Shown: positions 25,921-37,563, counted from the stretch's first letter. The stretch is DNA of 64,000 nt from Halopiger xanaduensis SH-6 (GCF_000217715.1 NC_015666.1:1872270-1936269), one strand, 5' to 3'. Notes: generated from the letters alone by a model not told the origin. Made by a program: numbers and translations.

Positions 25921-26802
25921 TTACCAGAACTTCAGGTTCTTCTTGACTGCTTCCCGCTTGAGCTCCTGAATGTGCTCGGTCAGCGGAATGTCCTTCGGGC
26001 ACACCTCGGTACAGGAGAACTGGGTCTGGCACCGCCAGACGCCGTGTTCCTGCTCGAGAATGCGGAGTCGGTGCTCCTTGATCTCCTCGCTTTCGCGGTC
26101 GTCCATCGCGAACTTGTAGGCCTTGTTGATCGCCGCCGGGCCGAGGTACTCGTTGTCGCCGGCCGCGATGTTACACGAGGACATGCAGGCGCCACACCAG
26201 ATACACCGCGAGGACATCTTGATCTTCTCGCGGTTCTCCGGGCTCTGGCGCTGCTCCTCGAGTTCGCTCGAGTCGGGGGTATCCTCGTCCTGGAAGTACG
26301 GCTCGACCGCGTGCATCTGGTCGTAGAAGTGGTCCATGTCGACGACCAGGTCCTTGACGACCTCCTGGTGGGGTAGCGGCTCGATGCGAACCGGCTGTTC
26401 GAGGTCGGAGATCTGGGTCTTGCAGCCGAGTCGCTGCTTCCCGTTGACGAAGAAGGCGTCGGAGCCACAGACCGCCTGCCGACAGGAGTGTCGGAAGGTC
26501 AGCGAGGAGTCGAACTCGTCGCGGGCGTACATGACCGCGTCGAGGACGGTCATCCCCTTCTCGAAGGGGACGTGGAAGTCGTCGAACCGGGGTTCCTGCT
26601 TCGCCGCGACTTCGGGGTCGTAGCGGAAGACCTTGATGTGGACGGTCTCGCCCGCGGCTTCGGCCTCCTTCTCGGCGTGCTCGTCGACCATCCCCTCCTG
26701 TTTTTCTCGGAGTCGCTCCTGCTGGGGCGACTCGGCCCCCTTCATGTCGGGGTCTTGCGGTACTTCCTGGCTCTCGGGTTCCTGTTGTTGTTGCGTACTC
26801 AT
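25921..26802 (-). CDS. sdhB: Succinate dehydrogenase iron-sulfur subunit
   Basis: Carries electrons from FAD to quinone. 293 residues with an extra Gln/Glu-rich N-terminus of about 45. The [2Fe-2S] site reads SCRQAVCGSD then LGC; Asp replaces the third Cys, as also in E. coli SdhB. The [4Fe-4S] motif is CIWCGACMSSC and the [3Fe-4S] site CQTQFSC with a final CPKD. One nt separates it from sdhD. Confidence 0.97.
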   Translation of the reverse strand: MSTQQQQEPESQEVPQDPDMKGAESPQQERLREKQEGMVDEHAEKEAEAAGETVHIKVFRYDPEVAAKQEPRFDDFHVPFEKGMTVLDAVMYARDEFDSSLTFRHSCRQAVCGSDAFFVNGKQRLGCKTQISDLEQPVRIEPLPHQEVVKDLVVDMDHFYDQMHAVEPYFQDEDTPDSSELEEQRQSPENREKIKMSSRCIWCGACMSSCNIAAGDNEYLGPAAINKAYKFAMDDRESEEIKEHRLRILEQEHGVWRCQTQFSCTEVCPKDIPLTEHIQELKREAVKKNLKFW

Positions 26803-26803
26803 G

Positions 26804-27169
26804 TTAGATCCACCCCGCCATAGCGACTGCGACGTAGACTCCCTGCGCGATCAGTGCGCCGCCAGCGATGACAAGGACTGCGAGCACTACTTTCTTCCGG
26901 GTGCCCTCGAGTCCCTGGTTGATCAGGGCGTTGTAGACGCCGTTGACGCCGTGGAACGCGGCCGTGATCAGGAACAGCACCATCGTCAGGAAGTAGCCGA
27001 CGTTCTGCATGCGCGCTTGCGTGCCCATGAAGGTCACCTCCGCGGCGTGGGTGACGAAGTGCAGTTGGAAGAAGTGGAAGGCGAGCACGACGACCAGAAA
27101 CGCCGCCGTGATCCGCTGGAGCAACCAGCGGGTTCCGCCGGGCGCGAACGAGGAATACCGTTCCGCCAT
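26804..27169 (-). CDS. sdhD: Succinate dehydrogenase membrane anchor SdhD
   Basis: 121 residues with three membrane helices. His residues in the first helix (FHFFQLHFVTH) and in AAFHGVNGVYNAL are candidate haem or quinone ligands. Its start overlaps the sdhC stop by 1 nt (TGATG). Assignment rests on operon position plus hydropathy, as is usual for these divergent anchors. Confidence 0.9.
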   Translation of the reverse strand: MAERYSSFAPGGTRWLLQRITAAFLVVVLAFHFFQLHFVTHAAEVTFMGTQARMQNVGYFLTMVLFLITAAFHGVNGVYNALINQGLEGTRKKVVLAVLVIAGGALIAQGVYVAVAMAGWI

Positions 27170-27597
27170 CAGAAACCCACCCCCGAAAGGAAGGTCGGCA
27201 CGCTCGCGACGGTGATCGCGCCGGTCAGGACCAGCGACGCGTAGAAGCTCCGATCCTGCGCTTCGAGTCCGATACCCAGGTCGACCATCAGCAGGCGGAG
27301 GCCGTTCAAGATGTGGAAGACGGCGACCGCCAGCAGGCCGACCTCGAGAACGCGGACGATGAACAGTTCCTCGAGGCCCTGAATCGTCGTCGTGTAGACG
27401 TCCGTTTCGGCTTGAATCATCGATGCATCACCGCTCGCTGCGCCGATCGCCGTACTCAGCACGGCGATGTGGGTGAACAGGTAGCCGATCAGCATCCACC
27501 CGGTGAACTTGTGGAAGATCCACGCCCACATGCCGGCCGAGAACTCCTTCCACCGACCGAAGTCCTCGATGAGACCGCGATTGTAAGACTGACTCAT
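27169..27597 (-). CDS. sdhC: Succinate dehydrogenase cytochrome b subunit SdhC
   Basis: 142 residues, three membrane helices; [21 protein letters not shown] and [13 protein letters not shown] are the typical helix I and II signatures with candidate haem His. The ATG at 27597 is chosen over longer frames because a TATA box (AGATAAAAGT, plus 27638-27646) lies about 45 nt upstream, giving a short leader. First gene of the operon. Confidence 0.93.
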   Translation of the reverse strand: MSQSYNRGLIEDFGRWKEFSAGMWAWIFHKFTGWMLIGYLFTHIAVLSTAIGAASGDASMIQAETDVYTTTIQGLEELFIVRVLEVGLLAVAVFHILNGLRLLMVDLGIGLEAQDRSFYASLVLTGAITVASVPTFLSGVGF

Positions 27598-27637
27598 GCG
27601 CTCATGTGGACGGTTTGACCGCGGGGGTATAGAACTT

Positions 27638-27646
27638 ACTTTTATC
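27638..27646 (-). promoter_or_regulatory. TATA box of the sdhCDBA operon
   Basis: Minus-strand AGATAAAAGT; predicted start of transcription about 20 nt before the sdhC ATG. Confidence 0.5.
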
Positions 27647-27779
27647 TCCTCGTTCGCCGGTTTCCGACGCTCAAGAACGTTCGAAAAACGACCCGTTTTA
27701 TCCACGTTTCCCGAACGCGTTCGATCGAGCCTTGCCGGATGTTCGCTACACGTTCGTGGCTGCAACCGAGTCCCTCGTG

Positions 27780-28883
27780 TTACCGCAGTTCAGACTGCGA
27801 CCGCTCGGCCGTGTGCTCGCGCTCGAGCGCCGTCCGGGTGTCCGGCGAGAGCCCCACCAGATGACAGAGGGGGTTCCCCGGGTAGACGACCGGGTTCTCG
27901 AGGACGCCGACGACGAGCCCGGTGAAGGGCGCTTCGACGGTGACGATGTCTTCCTCTTCCTTGAACGGGTTCGTGATGGTACAGATCACGTCGCCTTCCC
28001 TGACGAGTTCGCCGCGGCCGTGTTTCATGTCGACGATGCCGCCGGCGTCGGCGCGGATCCAGGTCTTCTCGTCGTCGTCGTCGATGACGGTCCGCCAGCC
28101 GGGCCAGTGGACCGACGACTCCTGGTGCAGGCCGAACTCGGCGAGGACGCTCGCGACGCCGGTCAACGCGCGGTCGATCAGACTCCGCTGGAAGCGGTGT
28201 GCCTCGCCCATCTCGACGGTGATCGTCGGAACGTCGGCGTCGGTCGCCTCGCGCCGGAGCGTTCCCGACGGCCCCTCGCCCGCGATGATGACGTTCGAAC
28301 TGAACGCCTTGGCGAGTCTCGAGACCTGCGGGTCGGCCATGTTCGCTCGGACGTGGAGCATGTTGGTCCGGCCCCGCGTGGAGGTGTGAAAGTCGATCCC
28401 GATGTCGCAGGGTTCGATGAAGTTCGTGAAGATCTGGTTGGCCATCCGTCTGGCGCTGGTCGATCCCTCGCGGCCGGGGAACGAGCGGTTCAGGTCCCGG
28501 TCGTAGATCGGCAGGTACCGCTCCTGGGCGAGAAAGCCGGGGACGTTCATCACGGGGAGACAGACCAGCGTCCCGTGGAGTTCGGAATGGTCCCAGTCGT
28601 GGGCGACCTCGCGGACGACCTCGATCCCGTTGAGTTCGTCGCCGTGGGCCGCCGCGGAGAGAAAGACCGTCGGGCCGGGGTGTTCGCCGTTGACGATCGT
28701 CACCGGAATGCGGACGGGATCGCCGAGGTACGTTTCGCTGATGCCGTACCGGATGTTCGCGGACTCGCCGGGGTCGATCCGGCCGCCGTTATAGGTGAAC
28801 GCGTCGTTCTCGGTCGCGTCGGAATCGACGGGCTGGTCGGGTGGCTCGTCCGTTCCCTCGTCCCGTGCGACGTCGTCGCTCAT
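27780..28883 (-). CDS. Succinylglutamate desuccinylase/aspartoacylase-family zinc hydrolase
   Basis: 367 residues. Zinc carboxypeptidase-like fold: His80-x2-Glu83 in [10 protein letters not shown], the Asn/Arg pair in [15 protein letters not shown] with the third zinc ligand, and a catalytic Glu in [12 protein letters not shown] beta C-terminal domain follows ([16 protein letters not shown]...). Proteins of this family often accompany RimK-like ATP-grasp/zinc-protease genes; one lies at 33310, about 5 kb away. Substrate unknown, possibly an N-acyl or poly-glutamyl group. Confidence 0.88.
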   Translation of the reverse strand: MSDDVARDEGTDEPPDQPVDSDATENDAFTYNGGRIDPGESANIRYGISETYLGDPVRIPVTIVNGEHPGPTVFLSAAAHGDELNGIEVVREVAHDWDHSELHGTLVCLPVMNVPGFLAQERYLPIYDRDLNRSFPGREGSTSARRMANQIFTNFIEPCDIGIDFHTSTRGRTNMLHVRANMADPQVSRLAKAFSSNVIIAGEGPSGTLRREATDADVPTITVEMGEAHRFQRSLIDRALTGVASVLAEFGLHQESSVHWPGWRTVIDDDDEKTWIRADAGGIVDMKHGRGELVREGDVICTITNPFKEEEDIVTVEAPFTGLVVGVLENPVVYPGNPLCHLVGLSPDTRTALEREHTAERSQSELR

Positions 28884-29045
28884 ACACCGGTCTCGAGTGG
28901 CACTAATGTGAATCTTGTCTTGTTAGTTCCGGACCCGTCCTCGCGCGGTATCGGTCCCATAACAGTCCGGATTTCCTGACGGAATCGCGGGAACATAGCT
29001 CTCCGCGGGGCATACGTTTTGTACGATGATGTGGTAACTCTCCGC

Positions 29046-29795
29046 ATGGAGATCCGCACCGCCACCGACGACGACGTCGACGCCATCCGCTCGATCGCCC
29101 ACCAGTCGCTCAGTTCCACCTACACGGACTTCCTCGGCGAGGAAACGGTCGAGTCGGCGATCGATCAATGGTACGGCGACGGCTTCGGCGACGAACTCGA
29201 GGACGATCACGCGGTCGTCCTCGTGGTCGAACGAGACGGCGAGATCGCCGGTTTCTCCCAGAGCGATCTGGTCGGCCAGCAGTACGGCAGCGGCCGGATC
29301 CTCTGGCTGCACGTCCGTCCCGACCACCGGGGCAGCGGGACGGGCGTTCGATTGCTCGTCCGGACCCGGGAGACGCTCATCGACGAGGGCGCCGATCACG
29401 TGGAGGGGTTCGTCCTCGCCGATAACGCGGGCGGCAACGAGTTCTACCGGGAGCACGGCTTCGAGCAGGCCGGCCAGCGCGAGGTCGAGATCGGCGACGA
29501 AACGTTTACCGAGAACGTCTACGTCGAGGGCGACCTCGAGGACGAGGGGTGGGGCGCGATCGACGAACTCGAGATCGACGGCGAGACGGTCTACGTGAGC
29601 TACGGCGAGGCGGCGCGGGGTTCGCGCTCGCCGTTCTACAGCGCCTACCGGGACGACGACCGCAAGGAACTGTACGCGTGGCTGTGTGGCAATTGCGACT
29701 CGATCGACAACACGATGGACACGATGGGGCGCATCGAGTGTAACGTCTGCGGGAATCGCCGGAAGGCGACGCGGTGGGACGCCTCGTACCTCTAG
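29046..29795 (+). CDS. GNAT acetyltransferase fused to a zinc-ribbon domain
   Basis: 249 residues. The N-terminal 150 are a GNAT domain: ATDDDVDAIRSIAHQSL, the acetyl-CoA site WLHVRPDHRGSGTGVRLL and the late NAGGNEFYREHGFEQ. After an acidic linker, a C-terminal domain (about 175-249) has YVSYGEAARGSRSPFYSAYR and four Cys in CGNCDS...CNVCGN, a probable zinc ribbon. The start is the ATG at 29046, where the GNAT fold begins. The fusion may target nucleic acid or a protein; substrate unknown. Confidence 0.85.
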   Translation: MEIRTATDDDVDAIRSIAHQSLSSTYTDFLGEETVESAIDQWYGDGFGDELEDDHAVVLVVERDGEIAGFSQSDLVGQQYGSGRILWLHVRPDHRGSGTGVRLLVRTRETLIDEGADHVEGFVLADNAGGNEFYREHGFEQAGQREVEIGDETFTENVYVEGDLEDEGWGAIDELEIDGETVYVSYGEAARGSRSPFYSAYRDDDRKELYAWLCGNCDSIDNTMDTMGRIECNVCGNRRKATRWDASYL

Positions 29796-30043
29796 TCGTC
29801 CGCCGATCGCTGCGATCCGCCCCTCGCGGTACCGCGGCGCCTGAACCGCGACTGCGCGGGACTGTACGACCCCGTTTCACCGTCGGTACGAGAGTCTTTC
29901 GACGGTTAGTTCGCACTAGCCCCGCGCTTCGGACGGAGTTGGCACTCCATTACAATTGCCGGATTCCGCTATTGGGTGAATGAGTCATCACCGGACTTCG
30001 GGCAGCGGTTGGGTCCGGACTCTCTCGCCTCTCAGTTCGTCCT

Positions 30044-31513
30044 ATGAGCACGCAGCAGGATCACATCGTCCGCGGGTTCAAAGCAACGCTCGTCGCTCGA
30101 GCAGTCTACATGCTCTCGAGCGCACTCCTGATGCTCGTCCTCGCCCGGTTTCTCCTCGACCCGCAGGGGTACGGGGACCTCTACTGGGCGATCAGTATCC
30201 TCGCGATCGTCCAGCTGTTCGCCGACGTCGGGCTGGGCAAGTCGGCGGCGCGGTACATCTCCGAGTACAACGAGAAGGATCCGGGCCAGATCCCGCACCT
30301 GCTCCGGTCGACGATGGTCTACAAGCTCGTCGTCGTCTCGGTCGTCGCGTACGCCCTGTTGCTCTTCCACGACGAACTCGCGAGCATGCTGGGCGAGCCG
30401 AGCGCGGCGCCGTTCCTCGCGGCGGGCGTGCTCTACGTCGTCGTCAAATCGTTCCAGACGTTCGCCCAGATCTCCTTTCAGGGGTTCAACGAACTCGGCT
30501 ACAGCGCGGCCGTGCAGGCGATCGGCGGCGCGACGCGGCTCGTCTTCGCCGTCGGCTTCGTCCTGGCGGGATTCGGCGCGCTGGGCGCGCTGTTCGGCTA
30601 CATCGTCGGCTACGCGCTGGCCGGCGCATTCGGACTAGCGATCCTCTATTTCAAGTTCTACCGCGAGTACGACACCGCGGAGATCTACGAGGAGGGACTG
30701 TCGAAACGGCTGCTCAAGTACAGCGTTCCGCTGACCGCGACGCGGAGCGCCAACGTCGTCGACAAGCAGATCGACACCTTCCTCGTGGGCGTCTTCCTCT
30801 CGTCGACGGCCGTCGGCTTCTACACGCTCGGCAAGCAGATCACCGACTTCGTGCTCGCGCCCGCGGAGTCGCTCGGCTTCACCATCTCGCCGAACTTCGG
30901 CGAGTACAAGGCCAACGACGAACTCGAGGAGGCCCGGCGGATCTACGAATCGTCGCTGACGAACACGCTGTTGCTCTACGTGCCCGCGGCGGCCGGCCTC
31001 GCGATCGTCGCCGACCCGTTCATCTCGCTGGCGTTCCCGAGCTACGAGGGGGCGATCCCCGTCCTGCAGGCGCTGACGGCGTTTATCGTCCTGCAGGCGA
31101 TCACGAACCTCACGAGCGACAGTTTGGACTACCTCGGCCGGGCGCAAGCCCGGGCGGTCGCGAAGGGCGGGACGGCCGCGGCTAACTTCGGGCTGAACCT
31201 CGTGCTCATCCCGGCGATGGGCGTCGTCGGCGCCGCGATCGCGACGGTGCTCACCCACTCCGTCTACGTGGCGGTGAACCTCTACGTGGTCCACAGCGAG
31301 CTCTCGCTGCGCGTTCGCCACCTCGCTCGCACGATGGGGCTGATCTTCGGCATCACCGGCGTTATGGCGATCGCAGTGTTGATCGTGACGCCGATGGTCT
31401 CGAGTTTCCCGATGCTCATCGCCGCGATCGCGCTCGGCGCCGCGACGTGGGCGGTGCTCGCCGTCGCGAGCGGGCTGGTCGATCCGGGAGAAGTGCGCTC
31501 GGTGCTCGGATAA
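30044..31513 (+). CDS. Oligosaccharide flippase (polysaccharide biosynthesis, MOP superfamily)
   Basis: 489 residues, 12-14 membrane helices, beginning with HIVRGFKATLVARAVYMLSSALLMLVLARFL, characteristic of Wzx/AglR-like flippases that move lipid-linked glycans across the membrane. No glycosyltransferase is adjacent, so the substrate (S-layer N-glycan or another polymer) cannot be inferred. Confidence 0.88.
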   Translation: MSTQQDHIVRGFKATLVARAVYMLSSALLMLVLARFLLDPQGYGDLYWAISILAIVQLFADVGLGKSAARYISEYNEKDPGQIPHLLRSTMVYKLVVVSVVAYALLLFHDELASMLGEPSAAPFLAAGVLYVVVKSFQTFAQISFQGFNELGYSAAVQAIGGATRLVFAVGFVLAGFGALGALFGYIVGYALAGAFGLAILYFKFYREYDTAEIYEEGLSKRLLKYSVPLTATRSANVVDKQIDTFLVGVFLSSTAVGFYTLGKQITDFVLAPAESLGFTISPNFGEYKANDELEEARRIYESSLTNTLLLYVPAAAGLAIVADPFISLAFPSYEGAIPVLQALTAFIVLQAITNLTSDSLDYLGRAQARAVAKGGTAAANFGLNLVLIPAMGVVGAAIATVLTHSVYVAVNLYVVHSELSLRVRHLARTMGLIFGITGVMAIAVLIVTPMVSSFPMLIAAIALGAATWAVLAVASGLVDPGEVRSVLG

Positions 31514-31605
31514 CGCTTGCTCACAGCGATCGGCGGCTCGGCGAGAGACGGGTGAAAACCGAGTCGATGGCGACTTGTCGCCGATATCGACCGTCGTTTG
31601 CTTCC

Positions 31606-32073
31606 CTAGTCGCCCTCGAGAACGGTCGCTTCGACGCCGATCAGGTTCGACGCCGACGCCGGCGCGCCGTTCGTGCGCTCGAGGGAGACGGTTCGCCCCT
31701 GCAGGGACGATGGTGTTCCGTCGTCGTTCTCGTTCTCGTTTCCGTTCCCGTCCTCGCCCTCCTCGGCGAACAGAAAGCCGCGGAACGACCGCGCGTGGCC
31801 GTACTCGAGGACGTGCGTCTGGTATCCCGAGAGGCGTTCGGGAAGCCACTCGAGGTCCGTCTCGACGATCGCCGCCCGTGAGGCGGGCGCGTAGTGGTAG
31901 GGGAACATCGCTCCGCGGAGGGCGGTCGTCGACTCCTCGTGCTGTGCGTCGGTCTCGGCGGCGCCGACCGCGTGCGAGCCGCCGACTACGGCGCCGGTCG
32001 CCGCGAGCGCACCGGTCGCGAGCACGCGTCGTCTCGAGGGACCAGTTCGTGCTGTGGATTCGTCACCGGTCAT
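31606..32073 (-). CDS. Tat-exported small protein, unknown
   Basis: 155 residues. Twin-arginine signal SRRRVLATGALAATGAVVGG, then a secreted region with FPYHYAPASRAAIVETDLEWLPERLSGYQTHVLEYG and a Gly/Asn/Glu-rich spacer (about 105-120). No enzyme family recognised. It ends with a short beta segment without membrane anchor, so it is probably released or lipid-free in the cell envelope. Confidence 0.75.
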   Translation of the reverse strand: MTGDESTARTGPSRRRVLATGALAATGAVVGGSHAVGAAETDAQHEESTTALRGAMFPYHYAPASRAAIVETDLEWLPERLSGYQTHVLEYGHARSFRGFLFAEEGEDGNGNENENDDGTPSSLQGRTVSLERTNGAPASASNLIGVEATVLEGD

Positions 32074-32210
32074 CGAAATCAGTGCAGGCTACGGACCACT
32101 ACCGACGAGAAAAACCTTGGTTACGATCGATCTGAGGGTCTCGAGAACGTCTTTTTCGGCCTCGAGTATTTCTCTTACCGATCGTAATAACAGCGTTTCC
32201 GACGGGTGAA

Positions 32211-32219
32211 ATATTTATT
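32211..32219 (+). promoter_or_regulatory. TATA box of the Mn catalase gene
   Basis: ATATTTATT centred about 30 nt before the ATG at 32245. Starts further upstream (GTG 32206, ATG 32230) would precede or overlap the transcription start, so this box decides the start. Confidence 0.6.
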
Positions 32220-32244
32220 TGATTCCTCGATGTCCGTGGAGTGG

Positions 32245-33069
32245 ATGTTCTTCCAAGAACCCGAGCTACAGTACGAGGTTACCGTCGAAGACCCCGACCC
32301 GCACTTCGCGAAGCTACTCCAGCAGGCGATCGGCGGCCAAGAGGGCGAGATGCGCGTTGCGCTGCAGTACATGTTCCAAGCGTGGGCGCTGCCCGAGGAG
32401 TTCGAAGCCTATCGGAACCTGCTGATGGAGACCGCAGCCGAGGAACTCGGCCACATCGAAATGCTCGCGTCGGCCGTGACGAAGAACCTTCGCGGGTCGC
32501 CCAAGGAGATGCGCGAGGAGACCGAGGAGACCGCCGCCGTCGCCGCGGCGATGACCGGCCAGAACCCGCGCCAGTACCTCTCGTCGGGCCTCTCGGCGAT
32601 GCCAGTGGATAGCAACGGCGTGCCGTTTACCGGCGCGTACATCGCCGCCTCGGGGAACCTCGCCGGCGACCTCTACGCGAACGTGATGGCCGAGGCGACC
32701 GGCCGCACGCTCGCGACCCGCCTCTGGGACTACACCGACGACCCCGGCATGAAGGACATGCTCTCCTACCTCATCGCCCGGGACACGATGCACCAGAACC
32801 AGTGGCTCGAGGCGCTCGAGTCCCTGGACGACCCGGTCCCGGTTCCCGCGAGCTTCCCGCAGGAGCAGGAGAACCAGGACGTCAACTACACGTTCATCTC
32901 GACGCGCCGCGAGGAGCAGCCGAATCCCGAGTACCCCTGGACGCAGGGCGAGGCGCCGGACGGGAACGGCACGTTCTCCTACGCCGCGGAGCAGCCGGGC
33001 GACGGGGAGGTCATCGCGCCCGACCCGGATCCGTCGACGTACAACAACCCGAACGACGTCGACGACTGA
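32245..33069 (+). CDS. Manganese catalase family protein
   Basis: Disproportionates hydrogen peroxide with a di-manganese centre. 274 residues from the chosen start, where the sequence MFFQEPELQYEV matches the family's N-terminus. Ligand helices: GGQEGEMRVALQY, MLETAAEELGHIEM-like METAAEELGHIEML, and later LIARDTMHQNQWLEAL with Glu/His ligands. The C-terminal 60 residues are an acidic, Pro-rich extension. The start codon lies where transcription should begin, so the mRNA is leaderless. Confidence 0.9.
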   Translation: MFFQEPELQYEVTVEDPDPHFAKLLQQAIGGQEGEMRVALQYMFQAWALPEEFEAYRNLLMETAAEELGHIEMLASAVTKNLRGSPKEMREETEETAAVAAAMTGQNPRQYLSSGLSAMPVDSNGVPFTGAYIAASGNLAGDLYANVMAEATGRTLATRLWDYTDDPGMKDMLSYLIARDTMHQNQWLEALESLDDPVPVPASFPQEQENQDVNYTFISTRREEQPNPEYPWTQGEAPDGNGTFSYAAEQPGDGEVIAPDPDPSTYNNPNDVDD

Positions 33070-33277
33070 TCGGTACCGGATGCGCGAGTAAGAATTGATT
33101 ATCGATCGGCGCCGTTTTTCGTCGCCGATTACCGCGTCGCCCTCGTGCGGATCGCGGCAGTCGCACGGCGCCGGCCTCGAGCGCCGCACCGATCGTCGAC
33201 CCCGATCGCGGTTAACCGAACCGAACTATCCGCGCGTGCTCCGGTCGGCGCCGTCACTCGTTGCGATCCACTATTAA

Positions 33278-33286
33278 TACTTATCC
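33278..33286 (+). promoter_or_regulatory. TATA box of the RimK-like gene
   Basis: TACTTATCC-type element about 28 nt upstream of ATG 33310, just after another AT-rich run (CTATTAATA). Confidence 0.5.
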
Positions 33287-33309
33287 ACGCGGTCGCCGTC
33301 TAGAAACGT

Positions 33310-34656
33310 ATGGACGTCGACGATCCCGTCACGGTGGGGGTACTGAGTTTACACACGAGCAAGGAGACGAAAGCGATTCTCAACGCGGTCGAAGACCTCG
33401 GCCACGACACCGAGTGGCTCCGGACCGAAAACACGTCCATCAGCGTCACCGACGGCAGCGTCGTCCTCGAGCCGTCGGTCGACGTCATCGCGAACCGAAT
33501 GCTGCTGTCGAACACCGAACAGCCCGCCGAGGAGCTCGGACTGGCGAACACGTTCGCGCAGCTCGTCCCGATGCTCAACGAGCCGGCGAACGTGATGACG
33601 GCGATCCACAAGCTCTCGACGGCGACGACGTTGGCGGCCAACGACGTCCGGACGCCCGACGTCACCCTCGCGCTCAACAGCGACCAGCTGAACGCGGCCC
33701 GGAGCCGCTACGGCGAGGAGGCCGTCTACAAGACGGCGATCGGCACCCACGGCGGCGGCACCTGGAAGGTCGGGCCCGACGACCCGGTCAACCCGAAGGT
33801 CGGCAACCGGTACGCGTTCCTGCAGGAACTGATCGACCGCGACGACGCCCGCCACCGCGACGTCCGCGTCTACGTCGTCGACGGCGAGATCATCGCCGCG
33901 ATGTACCGCTACGCGCCGGACAACGACTGGCGGACCAACGTCGCGCTCGGCGGCAGCGTCGAGGACGCGACCGAGGACCTTCCCGAGGAGGCCCGCGACA
34001 TGGCCCGCCGCGCGGCCGACGCCGTCGGCCTCGACTACGCCGGCGTCGACTTAGTCGAGGGCGACGAGGGCTGGTTCGTCCTCGAGGTCAATCCGACCGC
34101 GGGGTTCAAGGGGCTCTACCAGGCGACGCAGGTCAGTCCCGCACCGTACATCGCCAAACTGGCGATCGAACGCGCCGGCGGCGAGGTGGATGAGGACCGC
34201 GTGCGCGACATCTCGAACGTGCTCGACGACTCGCGGCCGACGGCGCAGCCGGTCGAGTCGATCTCGGAGGACACGGAGCCGGCGGTGATCGGCTACACCG
34301 AGGAGGTGGTCCTCTCGGGGACCAGCGGGTCGAAATCGGTCGTCGCCAAGTCCGACACCGGCGCGACGCGGACGAGCATCGACACCGGCCTCGCCGCGGA
34401 CATCGGCGCCGGCCCGATCAAGTCCATCACCCGGATCCGCTCGGGCAGCAGCAAGCAGTCCCGGAGCCGACCCGTCGTCGACGTCGTCGTCGGCGTCGGC
34501 GGCAACCAGCACACCGTGACGGCAAGCGTCGAGGACCGCAGCCACATGGACTACCCCGTCATCCTCGGCCGGGACATCCTCGAGAACTACCAGGTCGACG
34601 TGAGCCGCCGCATCGACGGCGAGGCGCCCGATACGCCCGAAGAGGAAGAAGAGTAG
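33310..34656 (+). CDS. RimK-like ATP-grasp ligase fused to a retropepsin-like 'ATP-dependent zinc protease' domain
   Basis: 448 residues. Residues about 10-295 form an ATP-grasp ligase (VYKTAIGTHGGGTWKVG, the Mg site FVLEVNPTAGFKGL) like RimK, which adds glutamates to peptides. Residues about 315-430 match the family annotated as ATP-dependent zinc protease, with KSDTGATRTSID (a DTGA aspartic-protease-like motif) and a late VILGRDIL. Encoded as one polypeptide here; the two activities are often separate neighbouring genes. Paired functionally by inference with the aspartoacylase-like gene at 27780. Possible role: building and removing amino-acid tails. Confidence 0.88.
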   Translation: MDVDDPVTVGVLSLHTSKETKAILNAVEDLGHDTEWLRTENTSISVTDGSVVLEPSVDVIANRMLLSNTEQPAEELGLANTFAQLVPMLNEPANVMTAIHKLSTATTLAANDVRTPDVTLALNSDQLNAARSRYGEEAVYKTAIGTHGGGTWKVGPDDPVNPKVGNRYAFLQELIDRDDARHRDVRVYVVDGEIIAAMYRYAPDNDWRTNVALGGSVEDATEDLPEEARDMARRAADAVGLDYAGVDLVEGDEGWFVLEVNPTAGFKGLYQATQVSPAPYIAKLAIERAGGEVDEDRVRDISNVLDDSRPTAQPVESISEDTEPAVIGYTEEVVLSGTSGSKSVVAKSDTGATRTSIDTGLAADIGAGPIKSITRIRSGSSKQSRSRPVVDVVVGVGGNQHTVTASVEDRSHMDYPVILGRDILENYQVDVSRRIDGEAPDTPEEEEE

Positions 34657-34686
34657 CTGCCCTTCTTGCCCGCGACTACCGGTTAA

Positions 34687-34693
34687 TTTATTG
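34687..34693 (+). promoter_or_regulatory. TATA box of the PRC-barrel gene
   Basis: TTTATTG centred 28 nt upstream of the ATG at 34718; leaderless transcript. Confidence 0.55.
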
Positions 34694-34717
34694 ATCGTTT
34701 CGTCGAACAGGGATACG

Positions 34718-34975
34718 ATGACGACGGTCCTCGCATCCACGCTCTCCGGCAAGCCCGTGTTGAGCACGAACGGCGAAAAACTCGGGACGATCGAGAACAT
34801 CACGATGAACCTCGCGTCCGGCGAACTCGAGGACGTGTTCGTCGCGCCCGCGAAGGAAGTTCCGACCGCCACCGCCCGCGCGTTCGAGACGACTGACGAC
34901 GGCACGCTGATCGTGCCCGCAGGATGCATGCGCGACGTCGACGATTATCTGTTAATCGAGCGGCCCGATCGATAG
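34718..34975 (+). CDS. PRC-barrel domain protein
   Basis: 85 residues consisting of one PRC-barrel: LSGKPVLSTNGEKLGTIENI and the following beta strands ending in DYLLIER. Such small proteins are common in haloarchaea and are thought to bind RNA or proteins; the exact role is unknown. Start supported by a TATA box 28 nt upstream. Confidence 0.88.
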   Translation: MTTVLASTLSGKPVLSTNGEKLGTIENITMNLASGELEDVFVAPAKEVPTATARAFETTDDGTLIVPAGCMRDVDDYLLIERPDR

Positions 34976-35290
34976 CCACGCGTTCGACGGGCGGCGGGTA
35001 TTCCCGTCTCGAGAGTCACCATCAAAACACCGGTAGCCGCTCGCACGTCCCCGTCGCGTATCCGCCGGTGCCGAACGATAAAGTTGATCCCTCCGTCTCG
35101 CCCCCGGGAGAGTAGCGGACGCGACGCCGTCTCTGCCGCACGTTTGGCGGCGCTCGAGCGACGGCCGATAGCACTATCAGTGAGATTCGTTTGCAGTATC
35201 GGAAACAATATGGGGCGAAACGTGAACTGGAAGTTGCGATCGGTACACCTATTATTATCGAATCCCATCTTCCGTTCGTAGCAAGAATCC
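34976..35290. other. Intergenic region upstream of katG
   Basis: 315 bp with no supported gene. Only the AT-rich promoter near its right end (TATTATTATC at 35250-35259) is recognisable. A CCCCCGGGAG run at about 35100 is the other visible landmark. Confidence 0.5.
35250..35259 (+). promoter_or_regulatory. TATA box of the uORF-katG transcript
   Basis: TATTATTATC predicts transcription start around 35282, only some 9 nt before the upstream ORF at 35291. Confidence 0.55.
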
Positions 35291-37488
<2,198 letters not shown>

Positions 37489-37545
37489 TCGAGGTCGAGT
37501 AACCGCTGACTCGCGGCGCCCCCGCGGCGCCGTTGCGGCGGTTCC

Positions 37546-37563
37546 GACGGGCTCGAGCCCGTC
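37546..37563. terminator. 18-bp palindrome downstream of katG
   Basis: GACGGGCTCGAGCCCGTC is perfectly self-complementary. It lies about 58 nt after the katG stop, between convergent genes; a GC-rich inverted repeat (GGCGCC) precedes it. No T run follows, so a terminator role is only possible. Confidence 0.35.

Noticed and set aside
27597-27605. A 3-codon ORF ending ATGA at the sdhC start
   Set aside because: Too short to separate from chance; not counted with the other coupled upstream ORFs.
27732-28979. Long plus-strand frame opposite the aspartoacylase-like gene
   Set aside because: Shadow of the real minus-strand gene, which has conserved zinc-binding motifs; the plus-strand product shows no family features.
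28954-29040. TATA-like ACGTTTTGTACG before the GNAT gene as a confident promoter
   Set aside because: Match to the archaeal TATA consensus is weak; the start was instead set by where the GNAT fold begins.
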